A stretch of 64,000 bases of DNA from Acidobacteriota bacterium (GCA_016929335.1 JAFGIY010000064.1:1-64000), one strand, 5' to 3'; positions 25,873 through 35,412 are shown, counted from the first letter of the stretch. The notes: a model not told the origin generated them from the letters alone. Made by a program: numbers and translations.

Positions 25873-26319
25873 ATGTTAATCGAGGGGCAATTCAAGCTGC
25901 AAGCGCCCATTCAAAAGGTCTGGGATCATCTGCTCGATCCTAAAACGCTCGGCACCTGCGTGCCCGGCACCGAAAAGATGGAAGCCATCGATAAAGAGAC
26001 GTATGAAAGCATAGTTGCGCAGAGAGTGGGACCGTTCAAGGTTAAGCTGAAATTTACGACGAAGCTGACCGAAGTGCGTCCGCCAAATTACATCAAAGCG
26101 GTGGGAAGAGGCGCTGATGTAACCAAGCTCGGCAATTTCTCGACTGAAATCGAGGTTAACCTCAAGGAGACTTCGCCGAATAACGTCGAGGTTTCCTACA
26201 AGGCGAATGTCAGTCTTGTCGGCCGGCTGGCTACCTTTGGCGAAAGGATTATGCGGGCCAAGGCAAAGGATGTCGGAGACGAGTTTACCAGGAACCTGCA
26301 GGAAAAACTTAAGGGTTAG
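25873..26319 (+). CDS. coxG: CoxG-like SRPBCC protein
   Basis: 148 residues from the ATG at 25873 (AGGAGC upstream). N-terminus MLIEGQFKLQAPIQKVWDHL and DPKTLGTCVPGTEKME are the signature of the CO dehydrogenase subunit G group of SRPBCC proteins, ending before the usual C-terminal membrane anchor. CoxG is reported to help recruit molybdenum hydroxylases to the membrane and link them to quinone. The short form here, without an anchor, may act differently. It sits ~240 bases after the zinc-finger gene, in the same direction as the hydroxylase subunits. Confidence 0.9.
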   Translation: MLIEGQFKLQAPIQKVWDHLLDPKTLGTCVPGTEKMEAIDKETYESIVAQRVGPFKVKLKFTTKLTEVRPPNYIKAVGRGADVTKLGNFSTEIEVNLKETSPNNVEVSYKANVSLVGRLATFGERIMRAKAKDVGDEFTRNLQEKLKG

Positions 26320-26612
26320 GCAGAAGCGGTTAATGCTCGGGGGAAGTGAGGCGCTGCAAATCCTGCCATACTCACGGCTCCCAATCGAATAACTGCGGTT
26401 GCCTCATTTGCCTGTCTTTCTTTTCCAGGATGCGGACATAATCGCACGCCTTGTCCGCATCCACTCCCACATCTTCGAGATAATTCCCTTGGCTGGAACA
26501 ATCCCGGGAGTCATTTCCTGATTCATGCGCAGTTTTTTTTTCTTGCGCCTGCGTGAGATTAGCCTAAGAGCCGAAGCACCTTCATTAACGGCTTTTGTAA
26601 CGCGAGATAAAT

Positions 26613-26894
26613 ATGTCAATTTGCAGAAGTTGTCACAAAGAAATGTCCGATCCATCCATAACCACCTGTGAAGCGAATGAGTTCGTCAAATATCCGGACG
26701 GTGAAGTTCTCAAGACGGTCCCTTACGATCCGAAACAGCTCCATTTCCCGAAGTGGTTTCGCTGTCCCGACTGCAATATAGTGCCGGGCGGGAAGCATCA
26801 CTCGAACTGTGATCAGGAATACTGTCCCAGATGCGGAGGACAGCTGATTTCGTGTTCTTGTTTTGATGCTCAGGATGAGAAGGGAACTAAATAA
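26613..26894 (+). CDS. Zinc-ribbon protein
   Basis: 93 residues with several paired cysteines: CRSCHKEM at the start, FRCPDCNIVPGG in the middle, CDQEYCPRCGGQLISCSCF at the end. This gives two or three metal knuckles, with histidines in GGKHHSNC. There is no signal peptide. Its stop overlaps the next start (TAATG), so the two are co-translated. Function unknown; the ribbons suggest nucleic-acid or protein binding. Confidence 0.65.
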   Translation: MSICRSCHKEMSDPSITTCEANEFVKYPDGEVLKTVPYDPKQLHFPKWFRCPDCNIVPGGKHHSNCDQEYCPRCGGQLISCSCFDAQDEKGTK

Positions 26895-27262
26895 TGGGAA
26901 TCGCCAATTATCTGAATATGAGCGAACTCATGAATGCCATCCTGAAAACAGGCCAGGGTGTTTCAATCTCAGACCTGGTCAAAGAAGCCCAGAAAAGAAA
27001 GATCATACTTGCATCGGAAGGCGAGATGGCCGATAAATCGGATCTTGAAAACGGTTTTATAGAATTGGTTAACGCTCTTTATCGCGCCGGCGCCATCAAA
27101 CCTGATCCCGAAAACGAAGCCGAGATTAATCTGATCCGGCTGTATGAATCCGGCAAACTGGCGGAGAATGGATACGGTGGGGAAGAAGGAGACCGGTTCC
27201 TGGAAATAAAATGGATCGCTGTGATCGATGATCTTCCCGTATTCGTAAATCTGAATATTTAG
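26894..27262 (+). CDS. Hypothetical soluble protein coupled to the zinc-ribbon gene
   Basis: 122 residues, acidic and mostly helical, with the segment SISDLVKEAQKRKIILASEGEMADKS divided by a loop, and a hydrophobic C-terminus (WIAVIDDLPVFVNLNI). No motif I recognise. The overlap with the upstream gene and a shared terminator at 27328 mark them as a two-gene unit. Confidence 0.6.
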   Translation: MGIANYLNMSELMNAILKTGQGVSISDLVKEAQKRKIILASEGEMADKSDLENGFIELVNALYRAGAIKPDPENEAEINLIRLYESGKLAENGYGGEEGDRFLEIKWIAVIDDLPVFVNLNI

Positions 27263-27327
27263 ACCTGCGATCAGGAGAAATGATTTATCGCCAGGATTTC
27301 CTGCAAATGACTTGCTGAGATTAAAAA

Positions 27328-27364
27328 AGGGCCATCCTGACGATATCGCGCAGGATGGCCTTCC
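27328..27364. terminator. Bidirectional terminator between convergent genes
   Basis: GGCCATCCTG, 11 bases, CAGGATGGCC. On the minus strand CTTTTTT follows, which serves the cytochrome gene. On the plus strand the tail is weaker but the same hairpin closes the 26613-27262 unit. Confidence 0.8.
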
Positions 27365-27383
27365 CTGTTTTACCGCGTACCGC

Positions 27384-27686
27384 CTACTTCATCTTTTTGA
27401 TATGTTCGGCAATTGCTTTTGCCTGCTCTTCGTTGAGGTCACTTATCGGATCGGCATGGATGGTCTTTGTTTTATCCCCCTTCGTGAGGTAAGTAACCAG
27501 CTGCTCAACGGTCATGGGCGTTCCCTTGACCGCCGGCATGTTTGCATCCTTGTTGCCTTCCCCTTTGGCTCCATGACACATGCCGCATCTCGATTCGTAT
27601 AGAGCTGCCCCATCCTCTGCGGCCCATAACAGGATCGGTGCAGCCGCAAGCAGCGCAATCGCTATTAGAATGCTAATACCTTTCAT
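27384..27686 (-). CDS. Periplasmic monoheme c-type cytochrome
   Basis: 100 residues with a signal peptide (KGISILIAIALLAAAPILLWA) and a class I cytochrome c domain: heme site CGMCH at about 34-38 and GKGEG-like AKGEGNKDANMPAVKG following, with a Met (in DANMP or PMTVEQ) as likely sixth ligand. The C-terminal helix AKAIAEHIKKMK is typical of small cytochromes c. It carries electrons in the periplasm; its partner is not visible, and it is convergent with the zinc-ribbon unit. Confidence 0.92.
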   Translation of the reverse strand: MKGISILIAIALLAAAPILLWAAEDGAALYESRCGMCHGAKGEGNKDANMPAVKGTPMTVEQLVTYLTKGDKTKTIHADPISDLNEEQAKAIAEHIKKMK

Positions 27687-27828
27687 CGGTTATGCTCCTT
27701 TGCTTGAACGCAAATAAAAACCGTCTCCATTCCCTGAAGCACTCCCGGCGAATGCCCGTTCCTGGGACGTTAAAGCTCATAATTTATGCCTTACGCGCGA
27801 AAATGGTTCAATGGCAATTTTGCGAAAG

Positions 27829-27900
27829 CCGGCTCTGCCCGGGAGGCGGCAAAAGCCTGGCAATTCCAGGAGACAATTTTGACCATTTCTGGAGACTTAG
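27829..27900. repeat. Family A repeat, copy 2
   Basis: Matches 15934-16005 base for base over 72 positions with about ten differences. It lies in the 296-base gap between cytochrome and PilZ genes, in the same orientation as the downstream genes. Confidence 0.65.
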
Positions 27901-27982
27901 CGGCTTGGAGTCTTCGTGTTGATTCAAATCAAAGCTGATGATTCCGGAACATGAATCAAATAAATCAACATAGTCAGGTTTT

Positions 27983-28729
27983 ATGGTATATCATCGCCCA
28001 ACGGCTGTAGCATGGGATGCAGTCGACAGGAGCGAATGGATGAATCAGCAAGAGGGGGCCATTTTCGTAGCTATTCTATCGAAGAACAGAGAGGAAGAGA
28101 AAGCCATCACGGACGCGGTTGAAGCGTTCAAATCCGATTACATGGTTGCGCATTCCATAAGCCATCTAAGGGATATCCTTATGGAGCAGCCGTGCAACGG
28201 CCTTTTGTTTTGCATCGCATCTCTGGTCGGCATCGATCAGGCAGGCAAGAGTTTTGTCCAGACGCTGGAGCAGGTGTATCCCGTCGCCAGGATACGCTTG
28301 AACAAGCAAAAAGGGACTTTCTCTCTCATCGCTTCCCGCAGCGGGCGTGTGGAGACAATCGCCGATTTCATCCATGTCTGCTCCAAGTTTCATGCGCGAT
28401 GCCTTAGACGCAGCGAACGACTCTCCAAAACGCTCAATGTGCTTGCCTCTGCTGATCCCGATTTTTCAGATCCGATGCGCACCTTCACCGTAAATGTCTC
28501 GCCTCGAGGTTGCTTCCTATATTCTTCACGCGAATGGGATATTGGAGAGACCGTGTTCATCCAGATTCAGGAATTGCCCGGCCGGAGCACGATAGAAGGC
28601 ATGGTCATTCGATACGTTCCCTGGGGAGTCCCTTTTCATATACAGGGGATCGGGATTCAGTTTATTAATACGGAGAATAGACAGATTGAAGAACTGCAGC
28701 ATCTTTTATATGACCTTCCCGGCGAATGA
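27983..28729 (+). CDS. PilZ-domain protein
   Basis: 248 residues. The C-terminal ~100 residues form a PilZ-like barrel (TFTVNVSPRGCFLYSSRE, then TVFIQIQELPGRSTIEGMV and IQGIGIQFINTEN). The canonical RxxxR upstream and D/NxSxxG motifs are partly present: NVSPRG fits NxSxxG, the Arg pair may be RR at 146-147 or so. The N-terminal ~110 residues resemble a degenerate receiver-like alpha/beta domain. PilZ domains bind cyclic di-GMP; two EAL proteins lie in the same window. An internal ATG at codon 20 is an alternative start. Confidence 0.75.
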   Translation: MVYHRPTAVAWDAVDRSEWMNQQEGAIFVAILSKNREEEKAITDAVEAFKSDYMVAHSISHLRDILMEQPCNGLLFCIASLVGIDQAGKSFVQTLEQVYPVARIRLNKQKGTFSLIASRSGRVETIADFIHVCSKFHARCLRRSERLSKTLNVLASADPDFSDPMRTFTVNVSPRGCFLYSSREWDIGETVFIQIQELPGRSTIEGMVIRYVPWGVPFHIQGIGIQFINTENRQIEELQHLLYDLPGE

Positions 28730-28806
28730 AGACTGGAAATTCACTGCTAAATGCTTTCTTTGCGGCCGATAATTTGTGTTTTCTGAGAGGCTGAATTAGA
28801 ATGCGT

Positions 28807-28842
28807 GCATACCCGGTTAATTCCAGGAGATAATTCGACGCT
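28807..28842 (+). promoter_or_regulatory. Family A repeat fragment supplying the kinase ribosome-binding site
   Basis: AATTCCAGGAGATAATTCGAC resembles AATTCCAGGAGACAATTTTGAC of the copy at 27829 (shown up to 20 bases: AATTCCAGGAGATAATTCGA). Its AGGAG sits about 14 bases before the kinase ATG, so a repeat fragment may have contributed the leader. Confidence 0.4.
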
Positions 28843-30504
28843 ATGACTACGGAACGTATCGGCAGATATGAGGTTATCAAAGAACTGGGCGCCGGCGCGA
28901 TGGCCGTTGTCTACAAAGCAGTCGATCCTATCATTGGCCGTACTGTCGCTATTAAGACAATCAAGATTGATGCGAGCATCGGAATACAGCATGAGGAATT
29001 GCGGCAGCGGTTTTATCGCGAAGCGCAGAATGCGGGCAATCTCAACCACCCCAGCATCGTAACGATCTATGACATCGGTGCGGCGGGCAATATCGACTAT
29101 ATTGCGATGGAATTCGTGGAAGGTGAAAGCTTGCAGGACTGGATCGCGAAAAATCCGATCCCGCCCATTGAACAGACCATCGCCATCATCGAACAGATTG
29201 CTTCCGGCTTGGATTATGCCGCTTCGCACGGCATTATCCATCGCGATATCAAGCCGGCCAATATACTTCTCACCCTGGACATGAAGGCCAAGATAGCCGA
29301 TTTCGGAATCGCCAAGATCTCTACCTCAAAATTTACTCAGACCGGCGCCGTCATAGGAACTCCCTCCTACATGTCTCCCGAGCAGGCCATGGGGAAGACC
29401 CTTGATGGGAGAACCGATATTTTTTCTCTGGGCGTGATATTTTATGAAATGCTGACCGGTGAAAAGCCGTTCGCCGGCACCAATCCGTCTACCATCATTT
29501 ATAAAATCCTGCATGAAGAACCGGTCAAGCCCCAACAACTGAATGTCACCCTGCATCCGGCGTTTAACGAAATAGTCGGTAAAATGCTGGCCAAGGATCC
29601 AGACAAGAGATATCAAAACTGTTCGCAACTGATCCATGACCTTAGAAACTACACGTCGCTCAATGTCGAGAAGGAGGAACCGGAGAAGCCGGCAACTCCC
29701 GCAAAGGCGAAAGCAAAAAAGAGTAACCGGCCGCTTGTATTCGTGATTTTTTCTGTTCTTGTGGCGGCCTTGGCAGTCTTTGGCTATATGTATTATCAAC
29801 AGACCCGGAAGCCTGCCGTGAAGGAGGCCGCGACTATTCAGACTCCTCCGCCGGAACCGCCAAAAGCCGATACCAAAGCAAAAGCCGAAGATATGGTTCT
29901 TTCAGAAAAAGTGGAACAGCAGAAGCTGCCCGATGCGACACCCCCTGCGGCTGACATCCAGACTGCCGCGAAGGAGGAAGTCCCCGCCGCAAAAAAGGAG
30001 CCGGTGCCAAAGGAGGAGATCGGCCGTGCCGAGGTCCGCCTCGAATTTGCAGGCGAAGGCTATCCGATAGCCGTATATGACGGCACTGCCGTATTGAAGG
30101 GATTATCGGCATCGAATCCTTCCATCCAGATAACTGCCGGCAACCACCGTTTCCGCATCGTAAGCAATGATGTATATCTGGATGTGAGATTGGATCGGGT
30201 CAAACTAAAGGCTGATGAGGTCTATACAATTCCGGTTCCCGCTTTATGCAGTGCCTTTATCGAAGTGACGAACGATGCCTACGATGGATGTGAAATCCGG
30301 CTGAACGACAAAAGGCTTTCCACTCCTTATCCGGCGCAAATTCCAAAACTCGCCGCCGGCAATCACCGGATCGTCTTTCGATGGGACTCCGGAAAATACG
30401 AGGGCAAGGAGCTTTCCTCAACTTTTGCAGGCGAGGCAAATCATCACTACCGCATCCGGGGAGAACCCGCTCGTGAAAACGTTCTTGTACAGCAATTGCG
30501 CTGA
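28843..30504 (+). CDS. Hanks-type serine/threonine protein kinase with transmembrane and PEGA-like sensor region
   Basis: 553 residues. Kinase domain about 8-265: glycine loop GAGAMAVVY, Lys38 in VAIK, HRDIKPAN with Asp135, DFGIAK and the activation segment GTPSYMSPEQ; all catalytic residues are present. A Lys/Pro linker, one membrane helix (LVFVIFSVLVAALAVFGYMYY, about 296-317), a Pro/Lys/Glu-rich spacer and a C-terminal beta-rich PEGA-like part (about 395-540, AGNHRFRIV and AGNHRIVFR repeats) follow. The kinase faces the cytoplasm and the tail the periplasm. It opens a run with two exported proteins that also carry repeats, likely its partners. Confidence 0.92.
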   Translation: MTTERIGRYEVIKELGAGAMAVVYKAVDPIIGRTVAIKTIKIDASIGIQHEELRQRFYREAQNAGNLNHPSIVTIYDIGAAGNIDYIAMEFVEGESLQDWIAKNPIPPIEQTIAIIEQIASGLDYAASHGIIHRDIKPANILLTLDMKAKIADFGIAKISTSKFTQTGAVIGTPSYMSPEQAMGKTLDGRTDIFSLGVIFYEMLTGEKPFAGTNPSTIIYKILHEEPVKPQQLNVTLHPAFNEIVGKMLAKDPDKRYQNCSQLIHDLRNYTSLNVEKEEPEKPATPAKAKAKKSNRPLVFVIFSVLVAALAVFGYMYYQQTRKPAVKEAATIQTPPPEPPKADTKAKAEDMVLSEKVEQQKLPDATPPAADIQTAAKEEVPAAKKEPVPKEEIGRAEVRLEFAGEGYPIAVYDGTAVLKGLSASNPSIQITAGNHRFRIVSNDVYLDVRLDRVKLKADEVYTIPVPALCSAFIEVTNDAYDGCEIRLNDKRLSTPYPAQIPKLAAGNHRIVFRWDSGKYEGKELSSTFAGEANHHYRIRGEPARENVLVQQLR

Positions 30505-30633
30505 TCCGTCAACACCCGGCCGGAAATGAATTATCCGCATTTTCTATCCATGGTTCATCGATCCTGATATAATTTGGTTCGCTATAGTCTTCGATTGATC
30601 CGAAGTTGCGTCGGGATTTGCGTGAGGGACTAT

Positions 30634-32109
30634 ATGTCTATTGCCAGATTTCTCTTTTGTTCGCTGCTCCTTTTTCAACCGGCAATGGCGCTGGATGAGA
30701 CACAAATACGATTCTATGAGGCCTTGGATCTTGTCCCGGTACAGGGGATCCCGTCTCTGATAGGCAAGTTGGATGCCTTGATTAAAGACGCTCCTTCTTC
30801 GTCTTTCGTCCCATATGTTCATGAGACGATTCACGTCGTCGGACTCCTGCATCCCGGAACAGTCCCCGACCTGGATGCGCGCCTGAAATCGTTAAAGGCG
30901 GCGGCCGCCGGCAGCCCCTCAGCGGCCAAGGTCTCCAGGCGCATGCTTATCCTGCAGGATTACTATGCCGCCGCGATCCAGGGAGACCCGGAGAGCGCCC
31001 TGGCCGCGCTTTCAGACCCGGTATTCGAAGGATCCATTTATGGAGTGCAGGCGCAGGCAGACGCAGCTTTACGCATGCGCGACTATGGAAAAGCTGCAGA
31101 GCTGGCATATAGAGTTATCGAGAATGATCCGCTATCGCCGTTTCTTTCCAATGCCTACATGGTCCTGGGTTTGAGTTCATCATTCCAAGGTGATTCCAGG
31201 TCGGCACTCCGCTATTTTCAACGCGCGCACGCGGCTTCTGATCTTCCCAACATCTATGGCAATCCGCGTGACTATGTCTTTATAAGCTACCGTTTTTCGC
31301 GGCCGGTCCCCGCTCCCATCGGCGAGATTTTTGAAGAAGTCGCTGCAATGCGTATGACGGACGCGGGACTCAAAGAGCCGCAAGCTCTGGTCCCCGGCGA
31401 AAAAGATTACATCCTTCTGGATAGAGAGGCGATTCTGACAATCTCTGCGGACGGTAAGGTCCTGGATAAAAAGCAGGCACGCAAAATCGAGGACATTGCC
31501 GCGACAAGAAACGGAAAGATCTATACCATAACCAACGAGCAAATCGATCTTGGTTCAGGGACTCCGGCCATTCTGAACCTGATTGCCGGGAAAAAAACGA
31601 AGCGGATCACCAAACTGCGATCTCTTGCAGTGGATGCACGGGGGTATATTTACTTTCTCGACAAGGATCTGGGCATTCTCCGCAGCGACGCAACCGTAAC
31701 GGCCAATGCTCTTACCCTGACCGATTTCTCTCCGGTAAAAGGCCTTCTCATCAGAGCTGACAGCTGGGGCAATCTGTATGTTTTGAGCCCCGATCAGAAA
31801 AGCATCCAGATTCTTTCCCTGGAGGGCAAGCCTTTGGACGTTATCCGTCCCGATCCGGTTGCGGGAAAGACGGGCGAAATAGAGCATTTTGCGCTCGACT
31901 CACTAAATCATCTCTATATCCTCGGATCCGATTCCGTGCAGGTTTTCGAGATGATCCATAGCAGCGCCGGTATGGAAAAAAAGCGTGTCGGTCTGCATGC
32001 ATTCGATCCGCGTTCTCAATTCCGTAATTTGAGAGTCCTGGGAGTCAGTGCGGCCGGCGAATTGGTTATGACCGGAAAGAATGAGGACAATTGGGTGTGT
32101 TTCAAATGA
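30634..32109 (+). CDS. Exported TPR and beta-propeller (NHL-like) protein
   Basis: About 491 residues from the ATG at 30634 (GAGGGAC upstream), giving signal peptide SIARFLFCSLLLFQPAMA. The first half is helical with TPR-like pairs (YGKAAELAYRVIENDPLSPF, DSRSALRYFQRAHAA). The second half repeats a propeller motif: LRSLAVDARGYIYFLDKD, LLIRADSWGNLYVLSPDQ, FALDSLNHLYILGSD. It is periplasmic by inference. The gene follows the kinase by 130 bases and its stop overlaps the next start (ATGA), so it belongs to the kinase operon. Confidence 0.75.
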   Translation: MSIARFLFCSLLLFQPAMALDETQIRFYEALDLVPVQGIPSLIGKLDALIKDAPSSSFVPYVHETIHVVGLLHPGTVPDLDARLKSLKAAAAGSPSAAKVSRRMLILQDYYAAAIQGDPESALAALSDPVFEGSIYGVQAQADAALRMRDYGKAAELAYRVIENDPLSPFLSNAYMVLGLSSSFQGDSRSALRYFQRAHAASDLPNIYGNPRDYVFISYRFSRPVPAPIGEIFEEVAAMRMTDAGLKEPQALVPGEKDYILLDREAILTISADGKVLDKKQARKIEDIAATRNGKIYTITNEQIDLGSGTPAILNLIAGKKTKRITKLRSLAVDARGYIYFLDKDLGILRSDATVTANALTLTDFSPVKGLLIRADSWGNLYVLSPDQKSIQILSLEGKPLDVIRPDPVAGKTGEIEHFALDSLNHLYILGSDSVQVFEMIHSSAGMEKKRVGLHAFDPRSQFRNLRVLGVSAAGELVMTGKNEDNWVCFK

Positions 32110-34325
32110 GACCAATCATCGGAGCCTTTTCATTTTTCTTCCTGGTCCTGTCGCAGAGCATAGCGCAGATCCCGTCGCAAACAGCTTTTGATGCAGCCGC
32201 AGCGGACCTGATTCTCAAGGAAGCCGGCGAACTGCAGTCAACGCAGCCCCAGTCCGTTGGTGAGAAGCTGGCCCCGCTTTTGACGGAACTGCGCCAGGCG
32301 CGCCAAGGCGGAACCCTCGGAGAGGATGCATCCCGGATACTAAGAGACGCTCTCCTGCTGCTGATGCGTACTCAGATCATGCTGCTTGCGCCCGAGCAGG
32401 AAATCCTGACGCAGGTCCGCGAAATTTTAATAGCCAATCCCAAGATTGATGAGACTATTTTCAACCCAAGAGAAAAGCTGCTGCTGAATAAAGTGCGATC
32501 GGGTGAAACCGGGAGTCTGTCGCTGGAAACCACTCCGCCCGGGGCAATCCTTTCCTATCTGGGCGCTGAACTGGGCACAACTCCCGCAAAGGTCGACCTG
32601 ATTGCGGGAGCTTATAGATTTCAGCTCCGCTTGCCCGGTTATCTTGACCAGGAAATTGATGCGACGATTCAGCCTCTGGAAATACTGACCCTCTCGAGAA
32701 GCATGCGCCGCCGGGCGGTAGAGATACCAATTTCAATCAATGCTCCTTCCACGACCATCGTTTTCAACGGAAAGACTCTGGGGGTGAGTCAAGATTATAA
32801 AACATGGCTGGCATCTCTTCCTGCGGAGCGACGGGCAGAATATGAAGCGCTCATTCAGCAATGGAATGTCGATCCGTTCGCATCAAGTTTTTTGCGTCTG
32901 GTCGACGTGCCTGTTGACGAACCTTTCAAACTTGAATTTAAGGCTGCCTGCTATCAACCGTTGAGAGTAGAAGCTAAGGTGACGGAGCAGGAAGTGGATT
33001 GGGCGAAGAGAGCGTTTGTGGTTCCCGCATTGAGAAATGTGCAGCTGACTAAAGATACGGGTTCCATCGAAGTGTCCTCCACTCCATCCGGCGCAGAGGT
33101 CTGGCTCGACGGCAGTCTGCAGGGCCAAACGCCTCTGGAGGGGAAAGAGCTTTGTGCAGGGACGCACCGCATTCAGATCTTACATGACGCGGGACAGTAT
33201 GTTCAGGATATCTCGGTTCAACATGGACGGACCTTAAGAGTAAGGGGCCGGTTGCGTCCTGCCCTGGCTTTCCTGGGAATTTATGCGGTAGATCCGCAGA
33301 ACAATGAGCTTGCCCTTGAAACCGCCGATTCGAAGGCTGTGGCAAATAAAATCGCTCTGAACTGCCGGGATTTTGCAGATCCTCTGGTCATGCCCGAGGA
33401 CATCGAGCTGTTAAGGAAAAAGGGATCTCTGCCGATCAGCCGGCTTCTTCAGGATGCGACGGAGGAAGGCGATCTGGACGGGCAGATAAAGAAGACATCC
33501 GCATCTGCCGCTCGCTCTGAGTTGCTTCTCATCGGTTTGCGTTCAGAAAAAGGATACATGCTCAAACTCTATAGTACGCTGCAGCCGGTTCCGGATCTGA
33601 TAGAGATCCAAAGTCTGGATGAATCCAATCTCGATTTTCTTATCTCTCAGCTCAACAAAACCGACAAGATCCGCGCACGCCTCCAGATCGCCGATTTCGG
33701 GTTGGAAATGGCGGATTCTCCCAACGGTCTGACTATCATGCACCTGTCTTCTGCGGTTGTATCCCGAAAGACGGCACTTGCTCCGGGCCAGATTGTAAAA
33801 TCTGTGGATGCCAAACCGATGGGCTTCGCCGATTTTCAAAACTACATGCGTTCCAAAAAGCCGGACCAGACTGTTGTGCTGGAAGTAATGACGGACAAGG
33901 AAAAAGTGGCGCTCGTTCCGATCCCCATACGTCAACTGGGCGCCGAATATCCCTGGGACAGACCTGACGGTTTTCCCAATTCGGTGCTGACAATTTTGCG
34001 GCATCTCATCAGCCGGGATCCTCTCTCGGAAGAATCGAAATTCGCAGCCCTCAGCCTCGCCCGTGGCTTCATGAAACTGAAGCAATGGAAGCTGGCGCTT
34101 GAATATCTGGCTAAAGCCAATCTGGAACCGCACAAAACCGGGATATGTCCGGGGACAGTCCTTTATTACCAGGGCCGATGCTATGAGGAACTGGGGAATG
34201 CAACTCAAGCCGAAAGCTATTATATGCGTGCCAGGGATTATACTGAAGCAACCATCGGAATGACCGACAGCCTTAGTGTCCCCGTACTGGCCGAACAGCG
34301 GATCCAATCTCTGAAGAAGCGTTGA
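32106..34325 (+). CDS. Exported PEGA, PDZ-like and TPR multidomain protein
   Basis: 739 residues from the ATG at 32106, which overlaps the previous stop. Signal peptide (PIIGAFSFFFLVLSQSIA), then a helical part and two PEGA units, GSLSLETTPPGAILSYLG (about 130-200) and GSIEVSSTPSGAEVWLDG (about 320-385), the second followed by GTHRIQILHDAG. Next come a region without assignment, a PDZ-like segment (LAPGQIVKSVDAKPMGFADF, about 560-615) and C-terminal TPRs (WKLALEYLAKANLEP, GNATQAESYYMRA). PEGA domains are surface-facing modules often found with Ser/Thr kinases. This looks like a periplasmic scaffold or sensor partner of the kinase. Confidence 0.75.
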   Translation: MRPIIGAFSFFFLVLSQSIAQIPSQTAFDAAAADLILKEAGELQSTQPQSVGEKLAPLLTELRQARQGGTLGEDASRILRDALLLLMRTQIMLLAPEQEILTQVREILIANPKIDETIFNPREKLLLNKVRSGETGSLSLETTPPGAILSYLGAELGTTPAKVDLIAGAYRFQLRLPGYLDQEIDATIQPLEILTLSRSMRRRAVEIPISINAPSTTIVFNGKTLGVSQDYKTWLASLPAERRAEYEALIQQWNVDPFASSFLRLVDVPVDEPFKLEFKAACYQPLRVEAKVTEQEVDWAKRAFVVPALRNVQLTKDTGSIEVSSTPSGAEVWLDGSLQGQTPLEGKELCAGTHRIQILHDAGQYVQDISVQHGRTLRVRGRLRPALAFLGIYAVDPQNNELALETADSKAVANKIALNCRDFADPLVMPEDIELLRKKGSLPISRLLQDATEEGDLDGQIKKTSASAARSELLLIGLRSEKGYMLKLYSTLQPVPDLIEIQSLDESNLDFLISQLNKTDKIRARLQIADFGLEMADSPNGLTIMHLSSAVVSRKTALAPGQIVKSVDAKPMGFADFQNYMRSKKPDQTVVLEVMTDKEKVALVPIPIRQLGAEYPWDRPDGFPNSVLTILRHLISRDPLSEESKFAALSLARGFMKLKQWKLALEYLAKANLEPHKTGICPGTVLYYQGRCYEELGNATQAESYYMRARDYTEATIGMTDSLSVPVLAEQRIQSLKKR

Positions 34326-34614
34326 TACATCCGCCCCTATATTATCCGCTTTGCCGGGGTGATACGCCTGGCGAATTAATGGTGTAATTCGTGGCAAAAA
34401 TGCTGTTTTTGTTCTCCGGCGTAGTAGCATGTGTCAATAACACAGCGCTTTGGTACGCATCCCAGGTTTTCGCCTTGCGGTTGCAGGGATGAAGGCAATA
34501 GATGGAATCTGTAACATGCGTTTTCCTGCCGGTGAATCTCATGGCTTTTACTGCCAATACTCCCCTCGATAAGGGATATCTTTGCGGGGAGAATGGATAT
34601 ATTTGTAGGGCGTC

Positions 34615-35412
34615 ATGCTGATATTCATAACAGATATGGACGGGACGCTCCTGGACGCCGATTACGGCTTTGAGGAAGCGCAGCCTGCCCTTCAGGAGCT
34701 TAAAGAGCGGCAGATCCCTCTCGTTTTCTGCACCAGCAAGACTCGCGCGGAAGTTGAAGCTTACCGTCGCCAACTCGACAATACGCATCCATTCATTGTC
34801 GAGAATGGAGGCGCTTTATATATTCCCGAAAGCCATTTCCCGGTGCCGATTTGCTCGGCGGAGCATCGCGACGGCTATGCCGTCATCGAATTCGGAAGCC
34901 CGTATCCTGAGATCGTTGACACTCTTCTTAAGGCTGCGGAGGAGAGCGGCTGCACGGTGCTCGGCTTCAGTCAAATGAGCGTCGAAGAAATCAGCCGACG
35001 ATGCAACCTGCCGCCGGCAGCCGCACAGTTGGCAAAGCAACGCGAGTATGACGAACCGTTTGAAATTCTGGCGGGCGACAGCGATCGCCTGCTTAAAGAA
35101 ATCGAGAAACGGAAAAAACGATGGACGCGGGGAGGCCGCTTTTATCATATATTGGGAGCCAACGATAAGGGGCATTGCGTGATACTTCTGCGCCACTTTT
35201 ATGAAAGAATCTACCAGTCGGTTGTTGTGGCGGGATTGGGGGATGGGATGAACGACGCAGGATTTTTGAACGTAGTGGACATTCCTCTCCTTATGGAATC
35301 GGATGAAATCGAGGATTTGAAAAAGGCAGTGCCTCGCGGTCGCATTTGCCCCGGAGGCCCGCGAGGCTGGAATGCAACCGTTCTGGATGTGATCCGCAAC
35401 TATTCAAACTGA
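34615..35412 (+). CDS. mpgP: Mannosyl-3-phosphoglycerate phosphatase
   Basis: 265 residues, HAD superfamily class IIB. Motif I DMDGTLLD (7-14) gives the nucleophile Asp7 and acid Asp9. Thr in FCTSKTRAE is motif II, Lys in the ANDKGH stretch motif III, and GDGMNDAGFL motif IV. The C-terminal GGPRGWN is typical of MPG phosphatases. It removes the phosphate from mannosyl-3-phosphoglycerate to make the compatible solute mannosylglycerate. The synthase gene mpgS is not adjacent or in this window; it may lie elsewhere. Confidence 0.9.
   Translation: MLIFITDMDGTLLDADYGFEEAQPALQELKERQIPLVFCTSKTRAEVEAYRRQLDNTHPFIVENGGALYIPESHFPVPICSAEHRDGYAVIEFGSPYPEIVDTLLKAAEESGCTVLGFSQMSVEEISRRCNLPPAAAQLAKQREYDEPFEILAGDSDRLLKEIEKRKKRWTRGGRFYHILGANDKGHCVILLRHFYERIYQSVVVAGLGDGMNDAGFLNVVDIPLLMESDEIEDLKKAVPRGRICPGGPRGWNATVLDVIRNYSN

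Noticed and set aside
26404-26655. Minus-strand frames before the zinc-ribbon gene
   Set aside because: Frame content changes across a run of nine A/T and no start codon fits the better-looking frame.
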